Source of the DNA: Casimicrobiaceae bacterium
GTDB lineage: Bacteria; Pseudomonadota; Gammaproteobacteria; Burkholderiales; Casimicrobiaceae
Reading direction: 5' to 3'
Assembly: GCA_026646885.1 (NCBI GenBank)
Contig: JAPKHK010000014.1
Span: 23,398 to 87,397, forward strand
DNA: 64,000 nt
This document shows, piece by piece, positions 56,759-64,000 of this stretch. Each line of letters opens with the position of its first letter. Within the stretch, counting starts at the first letter, position 1. The position numbers and the translations under genes were made by a program. The notes under the pieces were generated by a model. It did not search any database. It saw nothing but the letters and a program-made list of their open reading frames with translations, and had not been told where the DNA came from.

Positions 56759-58177
56759 TCATTTCTGTTCTCCCATGTCGAACTGGCGCGGCGCGCCCTC
56801 GATGACGTCGTGCGGGCAGCAGGAGATGCAGATGCCGCAGGACTTGCAGTAATCCGGATCGACCTCGAAGACGAAGGGCTGCTGGCCGAAGAGGTCTTCC
56901 ATGTCGCCGATCGCGGCATGGCTGCCGTCGGCCTTCAGCAGAAATGCCCTCAAGCCCCTCACCATCGCCGGCATGACGCCAGTCGGTACCAGCGGCACGA
57001 TGCGGATGGCGGAGGTCTCGCCGCCGCCCCCTTCCGGGCAGTGCGTGACACACAGCGCGCATTCCGGCCCCAAGCATTTCTCCAGGCGCGTGTAGACCGG
57101 TATCTCGTTGCCGTAGGGCGTCTTCCAGGCCGTCGACGTGCCCGGCGGCAAGAGACCGCCTATGGGCCGGCGCTTGGCGCCGAGGTACGCCTGGCTGACG
57201 CGCGCTTGGCCGATCAACTCGGCGAGGCGCTGGCGCCCGCCAGCCGAGTCGATCTCGATGTCGGCATGTAGCACCTCGTCGATGACCGCGTGCAGGATGG
57301 CGCCGAAGTCGTACTGGCCCTGCGTCAGATCGGGCAGCGAGGGCAGCGCCCGGTAGACAGTGCGCGCGGCGCGGCGCACGAGATCCGGCGCCCGACCGTT
57401 CTCCCGCGCCCAGCGCTCGAGCTCGGCGTCCGGGTCGCGGCTGTCGACGAAATGGCCGGCGACGCCCATGGTCTCGATGAGCGGGTAAAAACCGGCCTCG
57501 TCGAGCGCCCGGTTGGCCGCCTTCAGGTCCTCGGCGTCATAGGGATCGAAATTCAGTCCCGCCGACACGGCGAGCGGGTTGGCCACCGCGAAGTCCGCCG
57601 GCGGCGGGTTGGCGGCTGCGTCCGCGGCGTAAGGATTGGGCAGTTCGACGAAGAGGGTAGACTCGTAGAGCGGGTTGATCATCTGCAGCGAGATGGCGCG
57701 CTCCGGGCAGATGTAGATACACTGCGCGCACTGCGAGTTGCCGGTACATTCCTCGTCGCGGCGCTGCTCGTCGGGCTTGCCGAAGCCGTCGTCGCTGTAG
57801 ACGCGCTTCGGGCAGACCTGGATGCACAGGCGGCAGCCCTTGCACAGGGCGTAATCGACGATCTGCCGGTAGATCGGTTTCGATTTGGCCGAAGGTTCCA
57901 GCAACAGTTCGGGCGGCAGCGGCCCCTCGGCGATGAATTCGATGCGGCGCGCGCGGCGCTTTGCCTCGATCAGCGCTTCCGGTGCAAAGAGGATGCGCTT
58001 GAGGCGCCCAAGCACGGCTTCATCGACCAGCGCGCGAGCCAAGGCCAGGTTTTCGATCTGGAAACCAGCGGCTTCGGCTTCGCGAACCAAGTCTTCGAGC
58101 TCGGCGGCGGCCGCGGCCGGCGGCGGCGCGATGCGGCGCCTGCTGGCGCTAGTGGCAACGGGATGCAACACACTCAT
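56759..58177 (-). CDS. Four-cluster polyferredoxin subunit joining two oxidoreductase modules
   Basis: Encodes 472 residues from the ATG at 58177, which has AAGAGG at proper spacing; a GTG nine bases upstream overlaps that site. Four [4Fe-4S] motifs are visible: CKGCRLCIQVCP (about 112), CTGNSQCAQCIYICP (about 144), CLGPECALCVTHCP (about 368) and CKSCGICISCCP (about 444). About 210 residues without cysteine separate the two pairs. There is no flavin or NAD motif. Its place between the Kor-like and Por-like genes suggests an electron-wiring subunit. Confidence 0.8.
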   Translation of the reverse strand: MSVLHPVATSASRRRIAPPPAAAAAELEDLVREAEAAGFQIENLALARALVDEAVLGRLKRILFAPEALIEAKRRARRIEFIAEGPLPPELLLEPSAKSKPIYRQIVDYALCKGCRLCIQVCPKRVYSDDGFGKPDEQRRDEECTGNSQCAQCIYICPERAISLQMINPLYESTLFVELPNPYAADAAANPPPADFAVANPLAVSAGLNFDPYDAEDLKAANRALDEAGFYPLIETMGVAGHFVDSRDPDAELERWARENGRAPDLVRRAARTVYRALPSLPDLTQGQYDFGAILHAVIDEVLHADIEIDSAGGRQRLAELIGQARVSQAYLGAKRRPIGGLLPPGTSTAWKTPYGNEIPVYTRLEKCLGPECALCVTHCPEGGGGETSAIRIVPLVPTGVMPAMVRGLRAFLLKADGSHAAIGDMEDLFGQQPFVFEVDPDYCKSCGICISCCPHDVIEGAPRQFDMGEQK

Positions 58178-58190
58178 TGCTTTCACCTCT

Positions 58191-59696
58191 TCAGAGTCCC
58201 TTGAGACGATCGGCCTCGGCGAAGCCGGTGGCGAGCGCTTTCTGGTTGAGGGTCGGGTTTTTCTTGCCTACGCTCTTCATCACCGCGGCGGTGACCGCCT
58301 CGCGCGACATCAGGCCGAAGTAGTCGAGTGCCAGCGCCAGCGCCAGGATGTTGATGCCGAGCTCGCGCTTCGGCGGGCGCACCTCGCGCGCCAGCAGCTC
58401 GCCGATCGGCGAGGCGATGACGCGCGGGTCGTCGTAGGTCTCGCGCACCGCGGTGGCGTTGGCAAGAATGCGGCCGTCGGGCGCCACCTCCTTGCGAAAC
58501 TTGTCGAAGGTCTCCTGGTTGAGCGCTACCAGCACGTCGAGCTGGTCGGACTGCGGAAAGTGGATCTCGCCGTCGCTGATGGTGACGTCGGAGTAGGCCT
58601 CGCCGCCGCGCGCTTCCGGTCCGTAGTTCTTCATGAAAACGCCGTTCTTGCCGGCACGCACTGCGGCCGACAGCGCGATCTCGCCGGCGCTGATCACGCC
58701 CTGCCCGCCCGAGCCGGCGAACCTGAGCGAGGTGCGTTTGGCGCGCAGGTCGGTCTCGGGTTGCGGCGACACCGCTTCGACCTCTTCCCGTCCCGCCTCG
58801 ACTGCTTTCTTGCTGCGCGCCACACAGTCGGCGAAGCCCGGCGTGTTCTGCAGGTCGGGGCGTACCACGCGATGAATGACACCGACCGGCTTCAGGCGCG
58901 CGCGCTCCGCATCCGTCATCTCGCGCCAGCGCTCCACCGGCGCGATCTGCTGTTCGATGTGCTGGCGGTAGCGGAAGGACTCGGCGCGCTTGTTGCGCGT
59001 GCCCCAGCCGGTGTGGCAGAAGCCGAGGACGTTGATGAAGGAGAAGCCCTTGTGGGCCAGCCCTTCCGCGATCAGTTCGTCGAGCTGGTCCTGGTGTTCC
59101 TGCAGGGTGGTCACCGCGCCCTGGGCGACGAAGCCGGCGCCGGCGCCGATGGCCAGGTCGATCAGGCTGAAGGAGGGCTCGAACACGCCGTAGGGCGCCG
59201 AGGCGCCGACCTCGCCCTGCGGCGAAGTCGGCGAGTGTTGCGCGCCGGTCATGCCGTAGGAGTGGTTGTCATAGACGATCAGCGTCAGGTCGAGATTGCG
59301 CCGCGCGGCATGGATGAAGTGGTTGCCGCCGATGGCGAAGATGTCGCCGTCGCCCGCTGCGAGCACCACGGTGAGCTCGGACCGCGCCATTTTCAGCCCT
59401 GAAGCGAAAGCGAGCGAACGGCCGTGGGTGGTATGCACGGTGTTGAAGTCGAGGTGCCCCGGCATGCGCGAAGTGCAGCCGATGCCGGAGACCATTGCAA
59501 CTTTGTTCTTGATCGTTTCGACGCCGGCCGGGTCCATGTAATCGACGCCCAACTTCCGGCCCAATTGGCGCATCAACGCCACCTGGATCGAGCGCTGCAT
59601 GTTACCCAGACCGCAACCCTCGCACCAGATGCTGCGGCGCATTTCCTTGCGGCGCAGGTCGGGCATTTCCAGAGAACAAACATCGACGATGCTCAT
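58191..59696 (-). CDS. 2-oxoacid:ferredoxin oxidoreductase beta-gamma fusion (KorB-KorC-like)
   Basis: Encodes 501 residues. The N-terminal ~300 are a KorB-type TPP domain: IWCEGCGLGNMQRS, VSGIGCTSRMPGHLDFNTVH, AAGDGDIFAIGGNHFIHA and YDNHSYGMTGAQHSPT. The C-terminal ~180 are a gamma domain: LRFAGSGGQGVISAGEIALS with NYGPEARGGEAYSDV. Beta-gamma fusions are less common than the gamma-alpha fusion seen in KorA of this window. It pairs with the alpha subunit encoded upstream. The start at 59696 uses a GGGGGGAGGG ribosome binding site supplied by the repeat. Confidence 0.88.
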   Translation of the reverse strand: MSIVDVCSLEMPDLRRKEMRRSIWCEGCGLGNMQRSIQVALMRQLGRKLGVDYMDPAGVETIKNKVAMVSGIGCTSRMPGHLDFNTVHTTHGRSLAFASGLKMARSELTVVLAAGDGDIFAIGGNHFIHAARRNLDLTLIVYDNHSYGMTGAQHSPTSPQGEVGASAPYGVFEPSFSLIDLAIGAGAGFVAQGAVTTLQEHQDQLDELIAEGLAHKGFSFINVLGFCHTGWGTRNKRAESFRYRQHIEQQIAPVERWREMTDAERARLKPVGVIHRVVRPDLQNTPGFADCVARSKKAVEAGREEVEAVSPQPETDLRAKRTSLRFAGSGGQGVISAGEIALSAAVRAGKNGVFMKNYGPEARGGEAYSDVTISDGEIHFPQSDQLDVLVALNQETFDKFRKEVAPDGRILANATAVRETYDDPRVIASPIGELLAREVRPPKRELGINILALALALDYFGLMSREAVTAAVMKSVGKKNPTLNQKALATGFAEADRLKGL

Positions 59697-59775
59697 CGGG
59701 CTACCCTCCCCCCAGACCCCTGGCGTGGAGAGGGACTGATTACGGTTCGCCGCGGCGCAGCTCCGGTTCCGTGGT
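59697..59775 (-). repeat. Intergenic GC-rich repeat, copy 3
   Basis: It fills the gap between the alpha-subunit stop and the beta-gamma start. It shares with copies 1 and 2 the core (minus strand) GAGCTGCGC...GCGAACCG(C/T)AATCA and the terminal GGGGGGAGGG. It is shorter and more degenerate than copy 2. Confidence 0.65.
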
Positions 59776-61038
59776 TCATCGCATGATCTCCTGGTAAATC
59801 TCTCGCGGCGCGATGAGGCGCATGTCGACCCGGTGCACGCCGGCCACCTCCGGAGGCGTGCGGCCAGCGGCCCGCGCCGCTTGATAGGCTAGGCGCTCGA
59901 CTTCGAGCCGGTATTGGCCCAGATTCAATTCCGCGACGATGACTTTCCTGGCGCGCGCCAGGTGCGGCAGAAACGTGCCCGCGTCGGAGGGCCACAGCGT
60001 GATCGGGCGCAACAGGCCCGCCTTGGTGCCCGCGGCGCGCGCTTCCAGCACCGCGTCCTTGGCCGCGCGGGCGGTAATGCCATAGGCCACCACCAGCACG
60101 TCGGCATCGTCGGTCATGAAGGGTTCCGTCTTGAGGATATCGTCGCGCGCTTCTTTGGTTTCCAACTTGGCGTGGATGCGCTTCTGCAATTGGTCGATCA
60201 AGCGCACGTCCTTGGTCGGCAGGCCCTTGCGGTTGTGATAGAGCCCGGTGAAGTGGCTGCGGTAGCCTTCTCCGAAAGGCGCCAGCGGCGGCACGCCGCT
60301 GGCTGTCTGGCCGAAGGCTTCATAGTCCGCCGGCGAGCCTGCCGGGTAGGGACGATTGACGATGGGCACCAGATCCAAGGGCGGCAGCACCACCGGCTCC
60401 TTCATCTGCGCCACCTTGGCGTCGGGCAGCAGAATTACCGGCGTGCGGTATTTTTCGGCGATGTTGAAGGCGCGCACCGTCTCCTCCCAGCACTCCTGTA
60501 CCGTGGCCGGGGCGATGGCGACGATCGGGTGGTCGCCGTGGGTGCCCCAGCGCGCCTGCATCACGTCGGACTGGCCAGGATCGGTGGGACCGCCGGTCGA
60601 GGGGCCGCCACGCATGACGTTCACCACGACCAGCGGCACTTCCACCAGGCAGGCGTAGCCGAGGTTCTCTTGCTTGAGCGAGAAACCGGGGCCGGAGGTG
60701 GCGGTGAAAGCCTTGACGCCACCGAGTGAGGCGCCGATGGCGGCGGCGATGCCGGCGATCTCATCCTCCATCTGCAAGTAGCTGCCGCCATGGCCCATGA
60801 TGTGGCGCGCGGCGTATTCGAGCACTTCGGTCGAGGGCGTGATCGGATAGCCGCCGAAGAAGCGCGCGCCGGCTTCGAGCGCGCCTTGCGCGATGGCGTC
60901 GTTGCCGCCCAGCGTGGTACGTCTGGCTTCTTTCAATCGGCCGGCTTGTACCGCTTTCCGAACCGGCGAAATCTCCCGGAGATCGATTACCGGAACCCTG
61001 GCTCGCCGCGGCATCGCGGCTTCGAGTGGAACTGACAT
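59776..61038 (-). CDS. 2-oxoacid:ferredoxin oxidoreductase alpha subunit (KorA-like)
   Basis: Encodes 420 residues without a gamma domain. The alpha signatures are FFGGYPITPSTEVLEYAARH, QMEDEIAGIAAAIGAS, TATSGPGFSLKQENLG and VMRGGPSTGGPTDPGQSD, followed by a transketolase-C-like domain (GLLRPITLWPSDAG). It is first in the five-gene operon, with a GGGGG-rich ribosome binding site. It is related to 2-oxoglutarate/branched-chain 2-oxoacid enzymes, and the substrate is not decided by sequence reading. Confidence 0.88.
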   Translation of the reverse strand: MSVPLEAAMPRRARVPVIDLREISPVRKAVQAGRLKEARRTTLGGNDAIAQGALEAGARFFGGYPITPSTEVLEYAARHIMGHGGSYLQMEDEIAGIAAAIGASLGGVKAFTATSGPGFSLKQENLGYACLVEVPLVVVNVMRGGPSTGGPTDPGQSDVMQARWGTHGDHPIVAIAPATVQECWEETVRAFNIAEKYRTPVILLPDAKVAQMKEPVVLPPLDLVPIVNRPYPAGSPADYEAFGQTASGVPPLAPFGEGYRSHFTGLYHNRKGLPTKDVRLIDQLQKRIHAKLETKEARDDILKTEPFMTDDADVLVVAYGITARAAKDAVLEARAAGTKAGLLRPITLWPSDAGTFLPHLARARKVIVAELNLGQYRLEVERLAYQAARAAGRTPPEVAGVHRVDMRLIAPREIYQEIMR

Positions 61039-61430
61039 CTTGCCCCCAGCTTTTCCGCGCGCAGCCGATAGTAAACCCCACTGCGTGGCAAATCGCGCGG
61101 CGTGTCGATGGATGAACGATGGTCGCTTGCGCCCGAGCTACGCGCCTACCCTTTTGGGGCCGCTGCCCAGTGGCGTGCAGGGCATAGTGGCGTTGGGCCG
61201 CCGCGCCTGGATATGGGGCAAAACGCCAACCCCGGGGGCGCGGATGCCCGTTATCATAGCGCGGATTTGACGCCGGCGCAGCTAGCACAGATCACGTTTC
61301 TGCATCGCGGGTTGGTGGAAATCATTTCCATTTGTCGCGGTATCGACTCACCCTCGTGCGCACAGTATTTGGGGCGCGACTGGCCCACCGCTGCACTTCG
61401 TCTGGCACCCGGGCCGCGCTACCATAGACC
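61039..61430. other. 392-bp divergent intergenic region
   Basis: It separates the oxidoreductase operon (leftward) from the hydrolase gene (rightward) and must hold both promoters. A TATGAT box (minus strand, 61253-61258) is a candidate -10 for the operon, but no matching -35 is evident. The complementary TATCAT is a weak plus-strand candidate. No coding potential is convincing. Confidence 0.5.
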
Positions 61431-62243
61431 ATGGTTTGCCACACATCGCTTTGCCGCCGTGCGCTAGCTTGGCTAGCGCTTTTTCTCACCATCATCGCCG
61501 CGGGCTGTGTGCTGCAGGATCACTTACTCTATTTCCCCGAACGGGTCAGCCCCGCGGAGGTGGCCAAGCAGTTTCCGCACTTGCGCCCCTGGCCCGCCGC
61601 CGAGGATCTGCGTGCGTACTTCGCCGCGCCGCCGGCGGCGGCGCGCGGCACGGCGCTGGTTTTTCACGGTAATGCCGGACATGCTGCGCAACGCGAGTGG
61701 TATGCCGAGGAACTCGGGCGCATCGGCTGGCGGGTGCTGCTTGCCGAGTATCCAGGCTACGGACCACGCCCTGGCCAGCCAGGCGAAGAAATGCTGGTGG
61801 CGGATGGCCGCGCAACCCTGCGCCGCGCCCTGGGCGAGTTCGGCCCGCCGCTCGTGGTCATCGGCGAGTCGCTCGGTGCCGCGGTAGCTGCCGGCGCGGT
61901 CGCCAAACACGGTAGTGAAATAGCCGGCCTCATTCTCATCACCCCCTGGGATCGGATCGCCAGTGTGGCACGGCACCACTACCCGTTTTTTCCGGCAGCG
62001 CTTTTCCTGCGCGACACCTACGACAGCGCCGCGCGGCTACAAGCTTTTCCGGGCCCCAGCGTTGTGGTTATCGCGCAGGAAGATCGAATCGTCCCGGCAG
62101 AGATCGGCCGCCAGCTTTTTGCGGCCCTACCGGGCGAAAAACGGCTGATCGAAATCCCCCGCGCCGACCACAACGACTGGCCCGCCCATGTGGATGCAGC
62201 GTGGTGGTCGCGGTTGATCGAGGTTCTGGTGCCGCCCCGTTGA
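61431..62243 (+). CDS. Alpha/beta hydrolase lipoprotein (BEM46-like)
   Basis: Encodes 270 residues. The N terminus has a hydrophobic signal ending in a lipobox-like IIAAGC, so it is probably a lipoprotein. The fold is alpha/beta hydrolase: oxyanion HGNAGHAAQ, nucleophile elbow VIGESLGAAVA (G-x-S-x-G), acid in VVIAQEDRIVP and His in PRADHNDWP. It resembles the BEM46/ABHD13-type serine hydrolases. The natural substrate is unknown. Confidence 0.85.
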   Translation: MVCHTSLCRRALAWLALFLTIIAAGCVLQDHLLYFPERVSPAEVAKQFPHLRPWPAAEDLRAYFAAPPAAARGTALVFHGNAGHAAQREWYAEELGRIGWRVLLAEYPGYGPRPGQPGEEMLVADGRATLRRALGEFGPPLVVIGESLGAAVAAGAVAKHGSEIAGLILITPWDRIASVARHHYPFFPAALFLRDTYDSAARLQAFPGPSVVVIAQEDRIVPAEIGRQLFAALPGEKRLIEIPRADHNDWPAHVDAAWWSRLIEVLVPPR

Positions 62244-62425
62244 TAGGCGGGTGGGGGCCAAGGACGCTCCTGGCCAGCAAGCCGCCGGGCGACGCGCGCC
62301 TTTGCCTACGCCGCCTTCTGATACACTGCGCGCACTCATGGTTGGCCCGGGAAAGCTGCGGCCTGCCGATTCTCGAATCCTTCGTGTTCCCCCCGTCATT
62401 CCTTTCCTTTTTTTGGGAGATTTCC

Positions 62426-63430
62426 ATGCGCCAGTTTGTTCTGTTCGCCGCCTTGGCCTTGTCGGTCGTTCTTGCCCTTCCGGCCTACGCCGCGCAGCGA
62501 ACCTTCGTATCCACTTCCGGCAGTGACGCCAACACCGCCACCAATTGCACCAGCGCTGCTCCCTGCCGCGGCTTCACCGCCGCGCTCACCGTCACCGATG
62601 CCGGCGGCGAAATCATTGTCCTAACTTCCGGCGGTTACGGGCCGGTCACCATCGACAAGTCGGTCTCGCTCATCGCCCCCGAGGGCGTGTATGCCGGCAT
62701 TTCGGTGTTCTCTGGGAGCGGCATCACCATCGCCACGGCCGGTGTCGACGTGGTGCTGCGCGGCTTGACCATCAACGGCCTGGGTGGCATTTACGGTGTC
62801 AATATGACCAACGGCGCCTCATTGTCGATCGAGAATTGCGTGGTTGCCAATTTCCCTAGCTCCGGCCAATACGGCGTGTTCGTGAACACACCGGCGACGT
62901 TGCGCGTGATCGGCTCACTCTTCCGAGAAACCCATGTTGGCTTGACCGTTGCCAACGGCGCCACGGCCAACGTCGTCGAGTCGAAGTTCGTTGCCAATTA
63001 TGGCGCGGGCATTGCCGCAACCGACAACTACGGCAGCGGCCCAGTCGTCACCACGGTAAACGTGCACCGTTCCGTAGCGATGTCTTGCGGAGCCGGATTC
63101 GAAGCTGTCGCCAATTTTTCCGGAAATACCATGCGCCTGCATGTATCCGATTCGGCAGTCGGCGTCAGCAACTTGGGCATCAACAATTTCTCTGCATCGG
63201 GCACGACCTATGTCACTGTGACGAACAGTCGATTCACCGAGAACGGCTATGGCCTGACTTCATATGGCAGCAGCGGCTCGACGCTGATCGCCAGCGGCAA
63301 CACCGTTTCCAGGAATGTCACTGGCCTGTACCAAGCCAATTCGGGCCTACTCAAGTCAGCGGGCGACAATGTGGTCGAGGGTAATGATTCAAACTTCACT
63401 GGGACTATCACCCCGTTCACCAAGATGTAG
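62426..63430 (+). CDS. Secreted right-handed beta-helix protein
   Basis: Encodes 334 residues. A signal peptide (MRQFVLFAALALSVVLALPAYAAQ) is followed by FVSTSGSDANTATNCTSAAPC, the opening seen in parallel beta-helix proteins, then repeating short beta-rich units (LSIENCVVANF, LRVIGSLFRE, ANVVESKFVANYG, VTVTNSRFTENGYG). No polysaccharide-lyase catalytic motif is obvious. It may bind or act on a surface polysaccharide, but function is not known. Confidence 0.85.
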   Translation: MRQFVLFAALALSVVLALPAYAAQRTFVSTSGSDANTATNCTSAAPCRGFTAALTVTDAGGEIIVLTSGGYGPVTIDKSVSLIAPEGVYAGISVFSGSGITIATAGVDVVLRGLTINGLGGIYGVNMTNGASLSIENCVVANFPSSGQYGVFVNTPATLRVIGSLFRETHVGLTVANGATANVVESKFVANYGAGIAATDNYGSGPVVTTVNVHRSVAMSCGAGFEAVANFSGNTMRLHVSDSAVGVSNLGINNFSASGTTYVTVTNSRFTENGYGLTSYGSSGSTLIASGNTVSRNVTGLYQANSGLLKSAGDNVVEGNDSNFTGTITPFTKM

Positions 63431-63455
63431 CCTAACGCTCGACTGCAGCAGGGTT

Positions 63456-63475
63456 GGTGCGCGGGAACGCGCACC
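63456..63475 (+). terminator. Hairpin after the beta-helix gene
   Basis: A perfect 8-bp stem GGTGCGCG/CGCGCACC closed by a GGAA tetraloop, followed by a pyrimidine-rich stretch (ATTTCTTCTCATTT). It begins 26 bp after the stop codon, consistent with an intrinsic terminator. Confidence 0.65.
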
Positions 63476-63516
63476 GTCCCATTTCTTCTCATTTGCCGAC
63501 GGCGGGCGTCGCGGCA

Positions 63517-63634
63517 GCGATCACCGCCCGGGGCGCTCCCACTTGCACCCATCGCCGCTCTCGTAGGAGCAGGCTTGCCCGCCAATGGGCGGTGCCGATG
63601 TCTTTGGTGTGAATCACCGGCACGCCGCTCCCAC
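63517..63634. repeat. REP-like array of three modules in alternating orientation
   Basis: Three short modules resemble the GTGGGAGCGG or GTAGGAGC...GGCTTGCCCGC type of REP element: 63517-63542 (minus), 63562-63595 (plus, TAGGAGCAGGCTTGCCCGCC) and 63611-63634 (minus, GTGGGAGCGGCG). Each contains an imperfect stem. They lie in the spacer after the beta-helix gene. Confidence 0.6.
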
Positions 63635-63794
63635 GCCTAACCTGCACCGCCCGCCACGGCGTCGCGCCCTCCTCGGCGCGGCCCGCTCCCCCTGACCTCT
63701 TCTGCTACACTGCCCTCGCTCCGGTCCTGCGCCGCGAGTGCAGACAACCAGCGTTGTCACAATAGCAATTCCAACCGCACCAGAGGAGGTCGCC

Positions 63795-63860
63795 ATGCGC
63801 CCATTCGCTTCGCGTTATTTGTTGTCGTTCCTCGTCTTGCTCGGTGCGCTGCCCGCCTGA
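63795..63860 (+). pseudogene. Signal-peptide ORF stopping after 21 codons (broken gene or small protein)
   Basis: A good ribosome binding site (AGAGGAGG) precedes an ATG encoding MRPFASRYLLSFLVLLGALPA, a convincing signal peptide, then TGA. The same frame stays open past the stop to the window end. It may be a nonsense-disrupted exported protein, a very small protein, or a sequencing error. The downstream frame has no recognisable family. Confidence 0.35.
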
Positions 63861-64000
63861 GCATCCAGAGAGAGATTCAACGTAAAGGCGCGAACCAGAA
63901 ATTCCATGTCAGGTCGCCTGCAAGGCGGTCTGGGGGGACCTCTGCCGCTGGATCTTCTCCTGGGGATGTGCCTACAAGCGAGGCCGCGCTTGACACACTC
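63861..64000. other. Window-end sequence with no assigned feature
   Basis: No separate start, RNA or repeat is evident. The frame of the preceding ORF remains open here but gives no recognisable protein. Confidence 0.4.

Noticed and set aside
54682..59402. Long plus-strand frames (54682-55854, 57290-58204, 57885-59402) opposite the oxidoreductase operon
   Set aside because: Low-complexity His/Gly/Arg-rich translations mirror the codon bias of the real genes on the minus strand.
63858..63860. TGA read as selenocysteine
   Set aside because: No selenoprotein family, redox motif or SECIS-like hairpin is recognisable after it.

Overview
The window is a GC-rich, gene-dense bacterial chromosome segment. 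Gene content and order (lptM-lysA, glyQ-glyS-gmhB-plsC, phoH-ybeY-corC-lnt, rpe-apaG-mltA, gloB beside rnhA, a histone H1-like Lys/Ala repeat protein) point to a betaproteobacterium. The anaerobic aromatic genes suggest a facultative, probably denitrifying degrader of the Thauera/Azoarcus/Sterolibacteriaceae kind. The genus cannot be fixed from sequence reading alone.

Layout. 1-5.9 kb: catalase-peroxidase katG, converging on an M16 zinc protease and an unrecognised exported protein. 6.4-22.9 kb: an anaerobic aromatic island. On the minus strand, korA-korB (2-oxoacid, probably 2-oxoglutarate:ferredoxin oxidoreductase), a ferritin-like protein and padEFGHI (phenylglyoxylate dehydrogenase) run leftwards. 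On the plus strand, had-oah-dch-bcrCBAD-fdx (Thauera-type benzoyl-CoA reductase pathway) runs rightwards. The two arms share a compact divergent promoter region near 14.74-14.82 kb with an operator-like inverted repeat, and pad has its own promoter overlapped by a second inverted repeat. 23-51.5 kb: mostly housekeeping genes, with tRNA-Arg(CCG), a c5-like cytochrome c, cell-envelope and lipid genes, an MBOAT O-acyltransferase with a partner protein, amino-acid catabolic enzymes and mgtE. 51.6-61.0 kb: an unusual five-gene minus-strand operon with two distinct thiamine-diphosphate 2-oxoacid:ferredoxin oxidoreductase modules joined by a four-cluster polyferredoxin. One catalytic subunit carries about 560 extra N-terminal residues that I do not recognise. 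61.4-64 kb: a lipoprotein-type alpha/beta hydrolase, a secreted beta-helix protein, a REP-like array and a signal-peptide ORF that stops early.

How it fits together. Phenylglyoxylate, an intermediate of anaerobic phenylacetate and phenylalanine breakdown, is oxidised by PadEFGHI to benzoyl-CoA. BcrCBAD reduces benzoyl-CoA with ATP and reduced ferredoxin to the cyclic diene, and Dch, Had and Oah hydrate, oxidise and open the ring. KorAB re-reduces the ferredoxin using 2-oxoglutarate from the TCA cycle, and Fdx carries the electrons. The five-gene oxidoreductase operon could be a further low-potential electron source, but its substrates are unknown. It is the best candidate here for an undescribed system.
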